A stretch of 64,000 nucleotides of DNA from Bacillus sp. sid0103 (GCF_019219025.1 NZ_JAHUWN010000018.1:62001-126000); one strand, 5' to 3'. Counted from the first letter of the stretch, positions 43,905 to 55,162 are shown. The notes: generated by a model from the sequence alone, not told the origin. Translations and numbers: made by a program.

Positions 43905-43928
43905 AACAAGTTTACGAAAAGAGCCTTT
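43905..43928. repeat. Fragment related to the 223-278 palindromic repeat
   Basis: It shares the core AAGTTTACGAAAAGAGCC with the right arm of the element at 223-278. A degenerate TTTTCG...CGAAAA dyad lies nearby at about 43835-43857. No gene is visible between 43810 and 43975. Confidence 0.5.
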
Positions 43929-43975
43929 GTTAAAGAAAATAATAACGAAAACTCCAAACATTGTCAACAAGACGA

Positions 43976-44728
43976 TCATAAGAGATTACGAAATTTATCC
44001 ATAGAATTAAGAAACTTCTTGGATTTAAGATGCAAACCTGAATACTCTTCATAGTAGGCAGTAATAACCTTTTTAAGTTCCGCCTTCGTCTCTTCTTTAA
44101 CAGAAATATTTCCTAACCTTGAAAGATCAAAATAATAAAATACCCTTAATAATTTTACCGCAGATGCTGATATTTTAAGATGATACGGATCTTTATCGAG
44201 ACAACGATGACAAATAAACCCGCCTTCACGAATCGAAAAGGAAAAATGTCCGTCTGTGCTTCCGCAAACGGAACATTGATTTAAGATCGGGTTTAAACCC
44301 ATCACATTTAACATTTTCATCTCATAAATATTCATAAGAATATCAGGGTCATATCCTTCATTCAAAAAATTTAATGTTTGAAAAAGTAATTCAAAATGAA
44401 AAGGATTTGGTTTTTTTTCTTCCGTACATTTATCGGTTAATTCGACAATATAACTAGCATATGCCGTTAAAAAAATGTCTTCACCAATCGATCGCAAGGA
44501 AGATGCTGTTTCTCCCTGCTGCAAGCTCCCTAAACCAGATCCTCTTGCAATTAAAAAATAACCGTGTGTAAAAAGTTGTGTGATGGAGGAAAGGCGGCTG
44601 TTAGGCTTTTTGGCACCACGAGCCATTACTCCAACCTTTCCCCATTCCCTAGTATATAAAGTCACAATTTTATTAGTTTCACCATAATCTGTTGTTCTAA
44701 TAACGATGCCTTCACACTTCTGAAGCAT
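43976..44728 (-). CDS. recO: DNA repair protein RecO
   Basis: It loads RecA and anneals strands in RecFOR recombination repair. 250 residues: an N-terminal OB fold ([15 protein letters not shown]) and a zinc site Cys-Ser-Val-Cys-Gly ... Cys-His-Arg-Cys-Leu near residues 175-200. The ATG at 44728 has GAAGGTGA upstream; a GTG at 44737 lies within that site. yqzL lies 34 bases upstream. Confidence 0.96.
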   Translation of the reverse strand: MLQKCEGIVIRTTDYGETNKIVTLYTREWGKVGVMARGAKKPNSRLSSITQLFTHGYFLIARGSGLGSLQQGETASSLRSIGEDIFLTAYASYIVELTDKCTEEKKPNPFHFELLFQTLNFLNEGYDPDILMNIYEMKMLNVMGLNPILNQCSVCGSTDGHFSFSIREGGFICHRCLDKDPYHLKISASAVKLLRVFYYFDLSRLGNISVKEETKAELKKVITAYYEEYSGLHLKSKKFLNSMDKFRNLL

Positions 44729-44762
44729 TATTGTCACCTTCTAAAGTAGCACGAAGACAAAC

Positions 44763-44906
44763 TTATGAAACGGGAAAATCGATTTGTGCTAGCTCATCAT
44801 TCAGATTTCCGGGTATTTCTTGGTTTTCCTTCTCTAATTCTTTAATGAGAAGATATGTGTCAATATTACCTGTTTGGAGGAATACTTTCCACGTAAAATC
44901 CATCAT
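44763..44906 (-). CDS. yqzL: YqzL family small protein
   Basis: A 47-residue protein read directly from the minus strand: it starts Met-Met-Asp-Phe-Thr-Trp-Lys-Val-Phe and continues with Thr-Gly-Asn-Ile-Asp-Thr-Tyr-Leu-Leu-Ile-Lys-Glu-Leu-Glu, ending Asp-Phe-Pro-Val-Ser. This is the YqzL pattern, always found just before recO in bacilli. AAAGGTGGGG precedes the first ATG at 44906; a second ATG follows directly. Function unknown. Confidence 0.85.
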   Translation of the reverse strand: MMDFTWKVFLQTGNIDTYLLIKELEKENQEIPGNLNDELAQIDFPVS

Positions 44907-45062
44907 CGAAAACCCCACCTTTCATATTTAGACTAGCTGTCACTCGGTCCCAAACCTTACAATTATCATAGCCTGCCAGCGCATAAATCATAAGTCAAAA
45001 TATTTGTTAATGTTGTCCATGCATAATTTAAAATAAACGGTAATATTTTAGTTAGGGTTAAT

Positions 45063-45172
45063 AGATAAGCGGAAGCGCCTTGGTCAGCCCCGACAAGCAT
45101 AAGACGCACCCTGCAAGAAGGCGCTTTTTGCCGTCTTCAGGGAGTGGCTTAGACCAAAGAGGGGCTAATGCT
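45063..45172. repeat. Dispersed intergenic repeat (GCGGAAGCGCCTT family), copy 1
   Basis: It starts AAGCGGAAGCGCCTTGGTCAG and contains GACAAGCATAAGACG, a GAAGG...CGTCTTC hairpin and TGGCTTAGACC. The reverse strand of 61765-61883 carries the same series of motifs. It lies between era and yqzL. I see nothing else in the 284-base gap. Confidence 0.7.
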
Positions 45173-45190
45173 GTAGCAAGCCAATATTAA

Positions 45191-46547
<1,357 letters not shown>

Positions 46548-46707
46548 TTACCTCAAAATTCATTGAAAATCATTACTTAAAGTCAAAAAAATTCAAAAAA
46601 TTAGAATTTTCTCATAAATCAACCTGTCTTCATTTTTGGGTTGATAAATCATTTTACCTAATTCGCAATTCCATTTCAAATTATGGTCAAAGCACATTTC
46701 CACTGCC

Positions 46708-47094
46708 TTAAAACAGCTCTAGAACATAGGGTAAAAAAATAACGATCCCAATGGTGACTGCAAGAATGGCATAAATAAATACGGCTCCTGCAGCCAAATC
46801 TTTTGCCTGTTTTGCATAAGGATGATACTCTCCTGTAACGAGATCAACAACTCGTTCAATCGCTGTATTGACCAATTCCAACGCAAACATTCCCCCTATA
46901 GCAAAGAGGATTAATAACCACTCCATTTTAGTGATTGAAAAATAATACGAGATAAGTAAAACAACAATCGAGCTATAGAAATGGAAGCGCATATTTTTCT
47001 CGGACTTTAGGGCAGTGGCTATCCCCGCGATGGCATAGGAAAATGACTTTAAAAACCCTAAACGTGACTGTTTATCGTTTAAGTCCATATTCAT
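46708..47094 (-). CDS. dgkA: Diacylglycerol/undecaprenol kinase DgkA
   Basis: A small membrane kinase; in Gram-positive bacteria it phosphorylates undecaprenol. 128 residues with three membrane helices and the conserved [13 protein letters not shown] and Lys-Asp-Leu-Ala-Ala-Gly-Ala-Val-Phe motifs. It overlaps ybeY by 23 bases with no strong ribosome site of its own (ATG 47094 or 47088), so it probably depends on ybeY translation. A 200-base gap with no gene separates it from cdd; it holds only a weak 7-bp dyad near 46617-46648. Confidence 0.93.
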   Translation of the reverse strand: MNMDLNDKQSRLGFLKSFSYAIAGIATALKSEKNMRFHFYSSIVVLLISYYFSITKMEWLLILFAIGGMFALELVNTAIERVVDLVTGEYHPYAKQAKDLAAGAVFIYAILAVTIGIVIFLPYVLELF

Positions 47095-47542
47095 CTAAAA
47101 TTTCTTTCTGTAGTGTAAACATTTCTTTCTCTTCTTCTTCTGTCATATGATCAAAACCGAGAAGATGCAAGAATCCATGTACAGCCAGAAAACCTAGTTC
47201 TCGTAAAAAAGAATGGCCATATTCTTCAGCCTGCTCCATCGCTTTAGGAACAGAGATAATAATATCACCTAGAACACGGGGCATATCAGCGCCTACTAGT
47301 TCCACTTCACCTTCCCCCAGTTCTTCCATAGCAAACGAAATAACATCGGTTGGCTTGTCTTTATCACGGTATTCTCGGTTAATCTCCTGTATTCTTTCAT
47401 TTGAAACAAATGTGACCGACACTTCACTATGCAATTCCACATTTTGTTTCTTCGCAGCAAAGTTAATGATTCTTTCGATTTCAAGCATTTGTTCTTCTGT
47501 AAGTTGTTCGGTTTCGTCGATACAATCGATTAGTAATGTCAT
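47072..47542 (-). CDS. ybeY: Endoribonuclease YbeY
   Basis: A single-strand RNase needed for 16S rRNA 3' maturation and ribosome quality control. 156 residues with the metal motif [11 protein letters not shown] near residue 124 and Leu-Gly-Asp-Ile-Ile-Ile-Ser. It sits between pgpH and dgkA and overlaps both, the conserved order phoH-pgpH-ybeY-dgkA-cdd-era. Confidence 0.96.
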   Translation of the reverse strand: MTLLIDCIDETEQLTEEQMLEIERIINFAAKKQNVELHSEVSVTFVSNERIQEINREYRDKDKPTDVISFAMEELGEGEVELVGADMPRVLGDIIISVPKAMEQAEEYGHSFLRELGFLAVHGFLHLLGFDHMTEEEEKEMFTLQKEILDEYGLKR

Positions 47543-49710
47543 GCTTGCTTCACCTTCTTTATCATTTCTGGATACTCAATTCTCGAGTGAAAAATCCCTT
47601 TTAAGGTTTCACATAAAGCTTCCGATACAGTTTCAATTTCTCTCATGGTGAGATCACATTCATTTAATTGTCCATCTTGAAGACGATCTGAAACAATTTT
47701 CTTGACCAGCGATTCAATTAACTCAGGAGTCGGCTGGGATAGTGAGCGAACAGCTGCTTCCACACTATCTGCAATTCCAACAACGGCTGACTCTTTTGTT
47801 TTCGCCTTGGGTCCAGGGTAACGATAGTCTTCTTCCTTAACTTCACTATCAGCTTGAACAGCTTTGTGATAAAAGAATTTTAACAATGTGGTACCATGAT
47901 GCTGTTCTGCGATTTCGATAATTTCTTTCGGCATATGGTATTTTTTCAAAATTGCAGCACCATCTGTGACATGGGCTATAATAATATTCGCACTTTTATC
48001 AGGCGGGAGGCGATCATGAGGATTCTCAAGATGCATTTGGTTTTCAATATAAAAGTTAGGACGTTTCGTTTTTCCGATATCATGATAATAGCTTCCTACT
48101 CTGGCTAAAAGCCCATTAGCCCCGATAGCTTCACAAGCTGATTCCGCTAAATTTGCGACCATTACACTATGGTGATATGTACCTGGTGCCTCCATTAAAA
48201 TCTTTCTAAGCAATGGATGATTTGGATTAGAAAGTTCTATTAGCTTCATGGTTGACAAAATCCCAAAACTTGCCTCAAAAAATGGCAGGAGTCCAATCGT
48301 TAATACAGCTGAACCGATCCCTGAAACAAGTGCTGTAATGAGATAATATCCATACTCAATTCCAGAGAAGTGTCCATTTGGTAAATACATTAAGGCTAAG
48401 ATTGTCAGTAGATTTACCAGAGCCGCAAAGGTGCCCGCTTGCAATATCTTCGAACGGCGATTTTGATTACTTAAGAATAGGATACCCGCTAATGAACTGA
48501 ACAGAATATAAATGCCCTCTGAAAAATTTAAAGTCCCAGTAATACCTTCATTAAATAAGATGCTGCCGCAAACCGCCATAATTATTGACATTAGCGTTGC
48601 AAGTTTTTCATCAATTAATATCTTTATTAGCATCCCACCTAAAGCAGCAGGGTATAGATAGCCAATTCCGGCATAATTAAAAATTTGCAGCATACTGATG
48701 ATTTTCATAATTAGGATCGTCAGAATGAAAATGATCCCAAACAACAACAAGTCTGTCTGCCTTTTTTCTGGGAGCAATTTTATATGAGAAAAATAAAAAT
48801 AGATAGCTGATAGAATGATCGTTACTAGCATGATTAATCCAATAAAAGGTTTGAACGGTCTCTCAGTATCTAGGAGGCCGACTAACTTTAATTGTCGATA
48901 AATATCCTGGTTAATTAATTCGCCCTCTTCGACAATGATTTGCCCCTGTAGGATTTTGGCTGGCTCCACACTTTCTACAGCTTGCTGTCGTAGTTCTTCC
49001 GTTGCATTCGGGTCATAAAATTCATTTTGAATAATAGCATACCTGCCTAATTCAATGACACCATTTCTTAAATTATCATTTAAAGTTGTATATTTTAATT
49101 CTTCCTCTACCCGTTTTTTGGCATTCTCCACTTCATCTGCAGAAATTCGTTGTGCCATTACATTATTGATGGCCGTAACGGTTAAATCCTTTGCAATCGA
49201 CAATTCATCATTACTGGCTTGTACTAAAGCAGCGAAAACCTGTTCAGAAAGTGCTTTGGACACATTTGGTGTTAATTTTGCTTTTAAACGACTAATTTTT
49301 TCTGAATCACTTGGCTCCGTTTTTGCAGGATTTTCGTCGGTAACTAGCTCGGCATGCTTTTTAATTTCTTCTTCGATTTCATCATTCATTTCAACAGTTG
49401 CTTGAAAAATAGAGCTAATTAAATCCACTCGATTTTGGGTGTACTCTTTTTTTAATGTATAGACGTCCTGTACCTGGTCGAGAGCGTCCTTACGCTTATT
49501 TTCTGTACTTTTCTTATCTTCGACTGTCCCTGGTGATCGAATGGTTTTTTCTGCAACGGAAAACAGATTTAAATCTAATTTCTCAGGTTTCACATTACTA
49601 TACATCGCAGCAAATAACACAGTACCTAACACAATAAAAAATAGAACTAGAAAAAAAGATATATCCAGCAGTTTACGTATCCGTATGAAGTATTGCTGAA
49701 GTTTACCCAA
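47539..49710 (-). CDS. pgpH: Cyclic-di-AMP phosphodiesterase PgpH (7TM-HD)
   Basis: It hydrolyses c-di-AMP to pApA. 723 residues: one N-terminal membrane span, a large extracytoplasmic 7TMR-HDED domain (about 50-270), seven membrane helices (about 285-480), and a cytosolic HD domain with [17 protein letters not shown] and Glu-Gln-His-His-Gly-Thr. The start is a TTG with GGAGGG upstream. It overlaps ybeY by 4 bases. Confidence 0.95.
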   Translation of the reverse strand: MGKLQQYFIRIRKLLDISFFLVLFFIVLGTVLFAAMYSNVKPEKLDLNLFSVAEKTIRSPGTVEDKKSTENKRKDALDQVQDVYTLKKEYTQNRVDLISSIFQATVEMNDEIEEEIKKHAELVTDENPAKTEPSDSEKISRLKAKLTPNVSKALSEQVFAALVQASNDELSIAKDLTVTAINNVMAQRISADEVENAKKRVEEELKYTTLNDNLRNGVIELGRYAIIQNEFYDPNATEELRQQAVESVEPAKILQGQIIVEEGELINQDIYRQLKLVGLLDTERPFKPFIGLIMLVTIILSAIYFYFSHIKLLPEKRQTDLLLFGIIFILTILIMKIISMLQIFNYAGIGYLYPAALGGMLIKILIDEKLATLMSIIMAVCGSILFNEGITGTLNFSEGIYILFSSLAGILFLSNQNRRSKILQAGTFAALVNLLTILALMYLPNGHFSGIEYGYYLITALVSGIGSAVLTIGLLPFFEASFGILSTMKLIELSNPNHPLLRKILMEAPGTYHHSVMVANLAESACEAIGANGLLARVGSYYHDIGKTKRPNFYIENQMHLENPHDRLPPDKSANIIIAHVTDGAAILKKYHMPKEIIEIAEQHHGTTLLKFFYHKAVQADSEVKEEDYRYPGPKAKTKESAVVGIADSVEAAVRSLSQPTPELIESLVKKIVSDRLQDGQLNECDLTMREIETVSEALCETLKGIFHSRIEYPEMIKKVKQA

Positions 49711-49885
49711 CTATATCCCTCCAAGCACTGCCCTTCTAAAAAAGATTCATATTGAACATAACTCATTTCTCAAAAATTGTCATATTTTCACTGTTCTTGC
49801 TTCATGTAAAATGATAACAGTTTTTCGAAGAAGTTTCATCTTCTTTAGGAGAAGATTTGTGTGAAGCACCTACACCTATATTAGC

Positions 49886-49924
49886 AAAAAAGAGGTAAAC
49901 CTTTAAATAGGTCTACCCCTCTTG
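49886..49924 (-). terminator. Terminator after phoH
   Basis: An imperfect AAGAGG...CCTCTT stem with an internal AGACCT/AGGTTT pairing and six T in the minus direction, between phoH and pgpH. It suggests the pgpH unit has its own promoter in the 214-base gap. Confidence 0.75.
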
Positions 49925-50893
49925 TTATGGTTGAATGGTTTTCTTTTCATAAGCCTCAATAATTTTGCCAACGAGTGGATGACGAACCACATCTGTTTGT
50001 TCTAAAAAGATAAAAGAAATACCGTTGACATTTTTTAAAATTGCTTCTGCTGCAACCAATCCGGATTTTGCTCCTTTTGGCAAATCAATTTGTGTCTGAT
50101 CACCCGTTATAACCATTTTGGAACCGAAGCCAAGTCTCGTTAAAAACATTTTCATTTGTGCATGTGTTGTATTTTGCGCCTCATCAAGTATGACAAAAGC
50201 ATCATCCAATGTCCGTCCCCTCATGTAGGCAAGAGGAGCAATTTCAATTGTCCCTCGTTCCATTAACCGTTGTGTATGCTCTGCCCCTAATACATCATGG
50301 AGAGCATCGTATAATGGCCGTAAATATGGATCCACTTTTTCCTTTAAGTCCCCTGGTAAAAACCCAAGACTTTCCCCCGCCTCTACAGCTGGTCTTGTTA
50401 AGATTATTTTATTCACCTGGCCATTTTTGAGAGCATTAACAGCCATCACAACTGCTAAATAGGTTTTACCTGTTCCTGCTGGACCTATCCCAAATACAAG
50501 GTCAGTTTTCTTTATTGCCATGACATATTGTCTTTGACCTAGTGTCTTTATTCGAATAGTCTTTCCTTTAACATTTTTGCCGATTTCTTCTTCATATAAA
50601 TTGACGAAATATTCTAATGTCCCAGCATTCGCCATTTGGACGGCATATAGGACATCTCTTTGGCTGATATTTATCCCTTTACGGATCACCATCATTAATT
50701 TATTCAGGATCTGACTTGCCAGGAATACTTTTTCTTCATCCCCTGACAAACTAACAGCCTCACCACGAGTAATAACAGTAACACCTAGCTCCTGTTCAAT
50801 AATTTTTAAATTGGAATCAGAATTGCCTAGCAAACTAATTGCTTCTGCTGGATTTTCAAGCTGTACACTTATGGTAGTTAACTTTTCTGTCAT
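49925..50893 (-). CDS. phoH: PhoH family ATPase
   Basis: A 322-residue P-loop protein with Gly-Pro-Ala-Gly-Thr-Gly-Lys-Thr (Walker A), Asp-Glu-Ala-Gln-Asn (Walker B) and Thr-Arg-Leu-Gly-Phe, the PhoH/RecA-like core, after an N-terminal KH-like RNA-binding region. The family is linked to RNA metabolism and often to ybeY, which lies nearby. It is 4 bases overlapped with yqfD upstream. Confidence 0.94.
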   Translation of the reverse strand: MTEKLTTISVQLENPAEAISLLGNSDSNLKIIEQELGVTVITRGEAVSLSGDEEKVFLASQILNKLMMVIRKGINISQRDVLYAVQMANAGTLEYFVNLYEEEIGKNVKGKTIRIKTLGQRQYVMAIKKTDLVFGIGPAGTGKTYLAVVMAVNALKNGQVNKIILTRPAVEAGESLGFLPGDLKEKVDPYLRPLYDALHDVLGAEHTQRLMERGTIEIAPLAYMRGRTLDDAFVILDEAQNTTHAQMKMFLTRLGFGSKMVITGDQTQIDLPKGAKSGLVAAEAILKNVNGISFIFLEQTDVVRHPLVGKIIEAYEKKTIQP

Positions 50894-52083
50894 TCACTAG
50901 TCTCCTTGGAAATCGGTTGTCCGACCGCAATATTTTCAATTACCTTAAAATGAATATCCAGTATAACTTTACCATCTTTATTTGCTTTGTGTAAAATTTT
51001 TTCATCCTTAATGATAGCATCTTCATCTAAACGGCCATTTATTTGTTTTTTTGCAAGTTCTATCGCAATTTGTTGTGCCTCCTGAATCGTATAGGTTCGC
51101 TCCACATCCTCTCGTTCGCGGAGGGTCTTATTGAGATAAGAAATTGGCAATTCCCACTTCAAGAAATGAACCTTATGAACATTCGTTTCTGTTTCATAGT
51201 TACTGAATTCAGGCTTTCCAAATCCCCAAACAGGGAGTTCAAGATTACCAATAACAATAAAATGCTTTTCCTTTTCTTTGCCGTTATAAACTTTAAAGTT
51301 GGTTACTAACGGAAGTTCTACGTGACTTTTATACCACGTTTCCCCCCATACTTCACCCTTAGCGGCAACCAATTCCGGATTTTCTTCTTGACCGAATGCA
51401 CCTGAGACAAGGAGCTGCCCCGCTTCGACGTGATCATTAATATCCACCATTTTTTGACCATTTTCTATATACATATTCACAATTACCGCTTTCTTTTTGG
51501 CAATTAGATTCCTCGGTGATAATTTCTCCGGCTTTTTGGGCTCATTTTTTTCGACTACTTGGAGGTGGAAGGTTGTCCCTTTTAACTCCACACCAACCCA
51601 TGTTAAGTCTCCAACATTATTAGTCAACCGCCGTTGAATCCCTTCCACATTATCTACAAAAAACTGCAGCTTACCTATCTTTACACCCATCTTGTCCAAT
51701 TCTTTACGGATCTGGTACTCAGTCGCTGGTTTTGCCCCTTTTATTTCTATCCCCCAGATAACATTGGATAGAAACATTAATAGGAACAAGAAAAGTCCGG
51801 CCCCCGCTAAAAAGCCGCTATTTTTTAGCATTCTTCGAATTAAAAAAGGCACTCCGTTCCTTCGTAAAAAGGATATGGAGCATCCACTTTTTCTTGCATA
51901 ATGCCGGATACTCTTGGCATCTTTAAGCCTCATATTAAATGTAATCGTCTCGGTGCCATGACGTTTAATATTCCAGATTGGAAGATCATTTCTTGTAAGA
52001 ACATTAATAAATCGTTCAGTCCCCTTGCCTGATACTTTAACGGTAACTCTGCCATTAAAAAATTCGATCCATTGGTTATTCAT
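50890..52083 (-). CDS. yqfD: Sporulation protein YqfD
   Basis: A 397-residue protein of the YqfD/SpoIV-type family (PF06898): a cytosolic N-terminus with Gly-Arg-Val-Thr-Val-Lys-Val and Trp-Asn-Ile-Lys-Arg-His-Gly, one membrane span near residue 90-110, and a long extracytoplasmic domain. Needed for normal sporulation in B. subtilis, expressed in the mother cell; the mechanism is not defined. GGGAGG precedes the ATG. It overlaps yqfC and phoH by 4 bases each. Confidence 0.94.
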   Translation of the reverse strand: MNNQWIEFFNGRVTVKVSGKGTERFINVLTRNDLPIWNIKRHGTETITFNMRLKDAKSIRHYARKSGCSISFLRRNGVPFLIRRMLKNSGFLAGAGLFLFLLMFLSNVIWGIEIKGAKPATEYQIRKELDKMGVKIGKLQFFVDNVEGIQRRLTNNVGDLTWVGVELKGTTFHLQVVEKNEPKKPEKLSPRNLIAKKKAVIVNMYIENGQKMVDINDHVEAGQLLVSGAFGQEENPELVAAKGEVWGETWYKSHVELPLVTNFKVYNGKEKEKHFIVIGNLELPVWGFGKPEFSNYETETNVHKVHFLKWELPISYLNKTLREREDVERTYTIQEAQQIAIELAKKQINGRLDEDAIIKDEKILHKANKDGKVILDIHFKVIENIAVGQPISKETSE

Positions 52084-52382
52084 TCTGTTCCTCCCGGATT
52101 ATCATTTATATAAATGACCTGATCAATTTTCCCTTCAAGCAAAATTTCTTCAGGTAAAATGGCTTTAATGACAAATGATTTCCCTTTTATCAATAACTGC
52201 CCTTGCTTTAATAGCAAGCGGAGTTCTTTATCTGTAAACACCAGCAGACCGCGATGGTTCTCGATATAGACATGAATTTGCCCTATCATCGTGATCCGAG
52301 GTAAATCCATCATGACATCTTGAGGAAGATCCATTTTTTCAGCCATCCAGTTACGGACTCGTTGGCCCCATTTTTTCGCCAT
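52080..52382 (-). CDS. yqfC: Sporulation protein YqfC
   Basis: A protein of about 100 residues of the YabP/YqfC family: Met-Asp-Leu-Pro-Arg-Ile-Thr-Met-Ile-Gly, His-Val-Tyr-Ile-Glu-Asn-His-Arg-Gly and Ile-Lys-Gly-Lys-Ser-Phe-Val-Ile. Paired with YqfD in sporeformers. The ATG at 52382 directly follows a run of seven T that belongs to a strong hairpin; the only ribosome site (AAAGGGGG, 52428-52421) is inside that hairpin. Confidence 0.93.
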   Translation of the reverse strand: MAKKWGQRVRNWMAEKMDLPQDVMMDLPRITMIGQIHVYIENHRGLLVFTDKELRLLLKQGQLLIKGKSFVIKAILPEEILLEGKIDQVIYINDNPGGTE

Positions 52383-52432
52383 AAAAAAAGAACCCCCTTT
52401 CATCTCATATTTATGAAATGAAAGGGGGTTCT
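52382..52432 (-). terminator. Terminator-like hairpin enclosing the yqfC ribosome site
   Basis: A 20-bp stem with one G-U pair (52389-52408 with 52413-52432), a 4-base loop, then seven T in the minus direction. The T run ends exactly at the yqfC ATG, and the 3' arm contains AAAGGGGG. It should stop transcripts arriving from floA and hide the yqfC ribosome site in any readthrough RNA. Confidence 0.85.
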
Positions 52433-52469
52433 AGCACACCTTTTTCGTTTTAACTAGGTTGATTTATCA

Positions 52470-52916
52470 CTAACTGTTTCTGGGACGATACGGCTTTTTG
52501 GACCGCGGCTCTCCAAGAATTTCAGACCAAATTAGACCATTAAGGAGCATCTTTTCATCTGGATTAAAAGAGAAATGGTTTTCATCCTCCTGAAATTGCT
52601 TAACTCTTATATTGTCGGTCTTTTGCTGAGCCATTGTAATTCCGTTTCGATTAACTTCAAGTTGTTGCTTCAACTGCACGTATTCCTGTTCGAGATTTTC
52701 TAGATTGTTTCGAATTACGTTTGTTTTGTGCTCTGGTTTAATCTGGCTAGACTTTTTATCTTCAACATAAGAGAGTTGTTTTTTTACCTGTGTTCGAATT
52801 TCCTCAAAAGTTGCCTTAGAAAAAGGCTTACTTTTAGGTTTACCTTGCTTATTTTTCGACTTACCAAAAAGCACGGAAATAATTCCAATTACAATCATAA
52901 CAAGTAAACTTTCCAA
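52470..52916 (-). CDS. Hypothetical protein with one membrane anchor and a coiled-coil (YqfB position)
   Basis: I recognise no domain. The 148 residues begin with one membrane segment (Leu-Leu-Val-Met-Ile-Val-Ile-Gly-Ile-Ile-Ser-Val-Leu-Phe), then a Lys-rich stretch, a helical coiled-coil region (Glu-Asn-Leu-Glu-Gln-Glu-Tyr-Val-Gln-Leu-Lys-Gln-Gln-Leu-Glu, about 70-90), and a conserved-looking end (Leu-Ile-Trp-Ser-Glu-Ile-Leu-Gly-Glu-Pro-Arg). It follows floA by 32 bases, the place of B. subtilis yqfB. A link with membrane microdomains is an inference from position. Confidence 0.75.
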   Translation of the reverse strand: MESLLVMIVIGIISVLFGKSKNKQGKPKSKPFSKATFEEIRTQVKKQLSYVEDKKSSQIKPEHKTNVIRNNLENLEQEYVQLKQQLEVNRNGITMAQQKTDNIRVKQFQEDENHFSFNPDEKMLLNGLIWSEILGEPRSKKPYRPRNS

Positions 52917-52948
52917 TAATCATCACTCCTTTCCTATCCAAAAGTGGA

Positions 52949-53941
52949 TTATTGTCCGTCTTTTTTGTCCCCTGTTATCTTCCCGATTGAACCCCTCATT
53001 TCAGTGTCTGCTGAAATATTTTTATAGTTCATATAATCCATTACGCCGATATTCCCCGATTTAAGTGCTTGAGCCATTGCTAGCGGAACTTCTGCCTCAG
53101 ATTCAACAACCTTAGCTCTCATCTCTTGAACTTTGGCCTTCATTTCTTGTTCGAGAGCCACTGCCATGGCCCGCCGCTCTTCCGCTTTCGCTTGAGCAAT
53201 TTTCTTGTCTGCCTCTGCTTGCTCTGTTTGTAGTTCAGCACCAATATTTTTACCGATATCTACATCTGCAATATCGATGGAGAGGATTTCAAAGGCCGTT
53301 CCCGCATCTAGTCCTTTTGAGAGGACAGTTTGGGAAATTAGATCAGGATTCTCCAGTACCTTGCTATGACTATCTGACGAACCGATTGTGGAGACAACAC
53401 CTTCTCCGACACGAGCCACGACCGTTTCTTCCCCCGCACCTCCAACAAGGCGCTCAATGTTTGCACGTACAGTTATTCTTGCTTTTGCCTTTACTTCAAT
53501 CCCATTCATTGCAACACCTGCAATAAATGGTGTTTCAATTACCTTCGGGTTTACACTCATCTGAACTGCTTCTAATACATCACGACCAGCTAAATCGATA
53601 GCAGCACAACGTTCAAAGGATAATTCAATATTTGCGCGGTGTGCTGCAATGAGAGCATTGACTACTCTATCAACATTACCGCCGGCAAGATAATGACTTT
53701 CCAGTTGATTAGTTGTTACATTTAAACCTGCCTTATGGGCTTTTATGAGGGGATTAACGACCCTGCTTGGTGTTACCCTTCTAAGCCTCATCCCAACTAA
53801 TGTAAAGATACTGATACGGACCCCCGCTGCCAGCGCTGAAACCCAAAGCATAACCGGTACAAATGATAATAAAATCCCCAATAATATTAAGGCAACTACT
53901 ACAACGGCAATAATAAAAATAGTTCCGTTACCTGCTAACAT
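52949..53941 (-). CDS. floA: Flotillin-like protein FloA
   Basis: A scaffold of functional membrane microdomains. 330 residues: an N-terminal membrane hairpin (about 5-45), a PHB/SPFH-like domain, and a C-terminal Glu/Ala-rich coiled coil ([16 protein letters not shown]) typical of YqfA. AGGGGG precedes the ATG. It lies 15 bases after the NfeD gene, its usual partner. Confidence 0.95.
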   Translation of the reverse strand: MLAGNGTIFIIAVVVVALILLGILLSFVPVMLWVSALAAGVRISIFTLVGMRLRRVTPSRVVNPLIKAHKAGLNVTTNQLESHYLAGGNVDRVVNALIAAHRANIELSFERCAAIDLAGRDVLEAVQMSVNPKVIETPFIAGVAMNGIEVKAKARITVRANIERLVGGAGEETVVARVGEGVVSTIGSSDSHSKVLENPDLISQTVLSKGLDAGTAFEILSIDIADVDIGKNIGAELQTEQAEADKKIAQAKAEERRAMAVALEQEMKAKVQEMRAKVVESEAEVPLAMAQALKSGNIGVMDYMNYKNISADTEMRGSIGKITGDKKDGQ

Positions 53942-53956
53942 ATATGAACCCCCTTC

Positions 53957-54592
53957 TTATTCTAACTCTCTTACCACAATGCGTGCTCCCTCGACTTTGA
54001 TCACTTTAACGGGAGCGTTCTGTTCGATAAAACCGCCTTCACTGACTACATCAACTCGTTCATTATTAATGATAACGGTTCCAGCAGGCCGCAATATCGT
54101 TAGGGCCTTCCCTTCCATTCCTAACAAATCTGTTCGATTAATATTGGAAACATATCCATCTTCTTTTTTCGCTGATTCAAACAACACCATTTTATTAAAT
54201 AGGACTAGTTTTTTGTTAAAAATCTTCACCATTGAAAAGAAAACTAGGACAGATAAGAAAATGGCTATTAAGATTGACACTCCGATTTGGATGGCATCTT
54301 CCCCGGCTAAAAAAAGGCTCAAAATTAATGCGATTGCACCCAGTGTGCCGGAGACAGCCCCAGGTAAAAATAACTCAAGGAACAGCAGGATCAAACCTGC
54401 CACAAATAATAGTAACGTCCCAAAGCCTGCAAGACCTGCCTGAAAATGACCGTAAAAGAAAAAAATAAGCGCTATCACACCGATAAACCCTGCTACACCG
54501 AATTTTGATGAAAAAAGCTCAAGTACGATACCGATTCCTGCAATCGATAATAAAATGGTTACAACAATCGGGTCAGTAAGAAATTCCGTCAT
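53957..54592 (-). CDS. NfeD family membrane protein, short form lacking the protease domain
   Basis: 211 residues: four membrane helices (about 8-125), then a C-terminal OB-fold NfeD domain (Gly-Met-Glu-Gly-Lys-Ala-Leu-Thr-Ile-Leu-Arg-Pro-Ala-Gly, then Val-Asp-Val-Val-Ser-Glu-Gly-Gly-Phe-Ile). The gene at this place in B. subtilis, yqeZ, is about twice as long because of an N-terminal ClpP-like serine protease domain, which is absent here. NfeD proteins pair with flotillins, and floA follows. Confidence 0.92.
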   Translation of the reverse strand: MTEFLTDPIVVTILLSIAGIGIVLELFSSKFGVAGFIGVIALIFFFYGHFQAGLAGFGTLLLFVAGLILLFLELFLPGAVSGTLGAIALILSLFLAGEDAIQIGVSILIAIFLSVLVFFSMVKIFNKKLVLFNKMVLFESAKKEDGYVSNINRTDLLGMEGKALTILRPAGTVIINNERVDVVSEGGFIEQNAPVKVIKVEGARIVVRELE

Positions 54593-54671
54593 TCGAGAGC
54601 CCCCTTTCTTTCTTTAGTCTCGACTATTATTATTACGTATGAAGTTTCATTAAGTTTCATTATAAAAATAT

Positions 54672-54704
54672 AAAAAGACCGCAAGCCAAAGGCTTGCGGT
54701 CTTT
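54672..54704 (-). terminator. Terminator of rpsU-yqeY
   Basis: A 16-bp stem (54672-54687 with 54691-54706 region) with a short AAA loop and a T-rich tail in the minus direction, right after the yqeY stop. Confidence 0.92.
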
Positions 54705-54715
54705 ATGTCAGAATA

Positions 54716-55162
54716 CTATGAAAGGTGTTGTTGTACAAGTTTATTTACAAGTGCCCCATCTGCTTTACCCTTTACTTTAGGCATAATTGCAGACATCACT
54801 TTTCCCATTTCTGCTTTTGATTTCGCGCCGACTTCAGAAATCGTTTCTTTAACGACCTCTGCCAGTTCCTCTTCAGAAAGCTGTTTTGGCATATATAATT
54901 CAACGATAGCCAATTCCGTGCGCAACTTATCAACTAGGTCATCACGACCAGCTTTACCAAATTCATGGAGGGAGTCTTTGCGTTGTTTTACTTCGCGAGA
55001 AAGGACTGTTAACTCAACATCATCGGTAAGCTCTTTAGTACCGAGCTTAATAGCTTCATTTTGCAATGAAGCTTTAACCATCCGAATAACTGAGAGTTTG
55101 TCTTTTTCCTTGTTTCTCATCGCTTGTTTCATATCATTATTTAAACGCTCGAGAAGACTCAT
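54716..55162 (-). CDS. yqeY: GatB/YqeY domain protein
   Basis: A 148-residue protein with an N-terminal helical domain and the C-terminal GatB-tail-like domain ([21 protein letters not shown]). In GatB this tail contacts tRNA, so tRNA binding is likely, but no reaction is established. It follows rpsU by 15 bases, the conserved rpsU-yqeY pair. Confidence 0.94.
   Translation of the reverse strand: MSLLERLNNDMKQAMRNKEKDKLSVIRMVKASLQNEAIKLGTKELTDDVELTVLSREVKQRKDSLHEFGKAGRDDLVDKLRTELAIVELYMPKQLSEEELAEVVKETISEVGAKSKAEMGKVMSAIMPKVKGKADGALVNKLVQQHLS

Noticed and set aside
46617..46648. ATCAACC/GGTTGAT dyad between dgkA and cdd, first taken for a remnant of the 125-bp repeat
   Set aside because: The orientation of the arms is opposite to the repeat ends, and the interior has no resemblance, so I treat it as a weak chance hairpin.
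53745..54443. A 232-codon plus-strand frame opposite floA and the NfeD gene
   Set aside because: The length comes from antisense codon bias opposite two well-supported genes; the peptide is Thr/Ser/Ile-rich with no domain.
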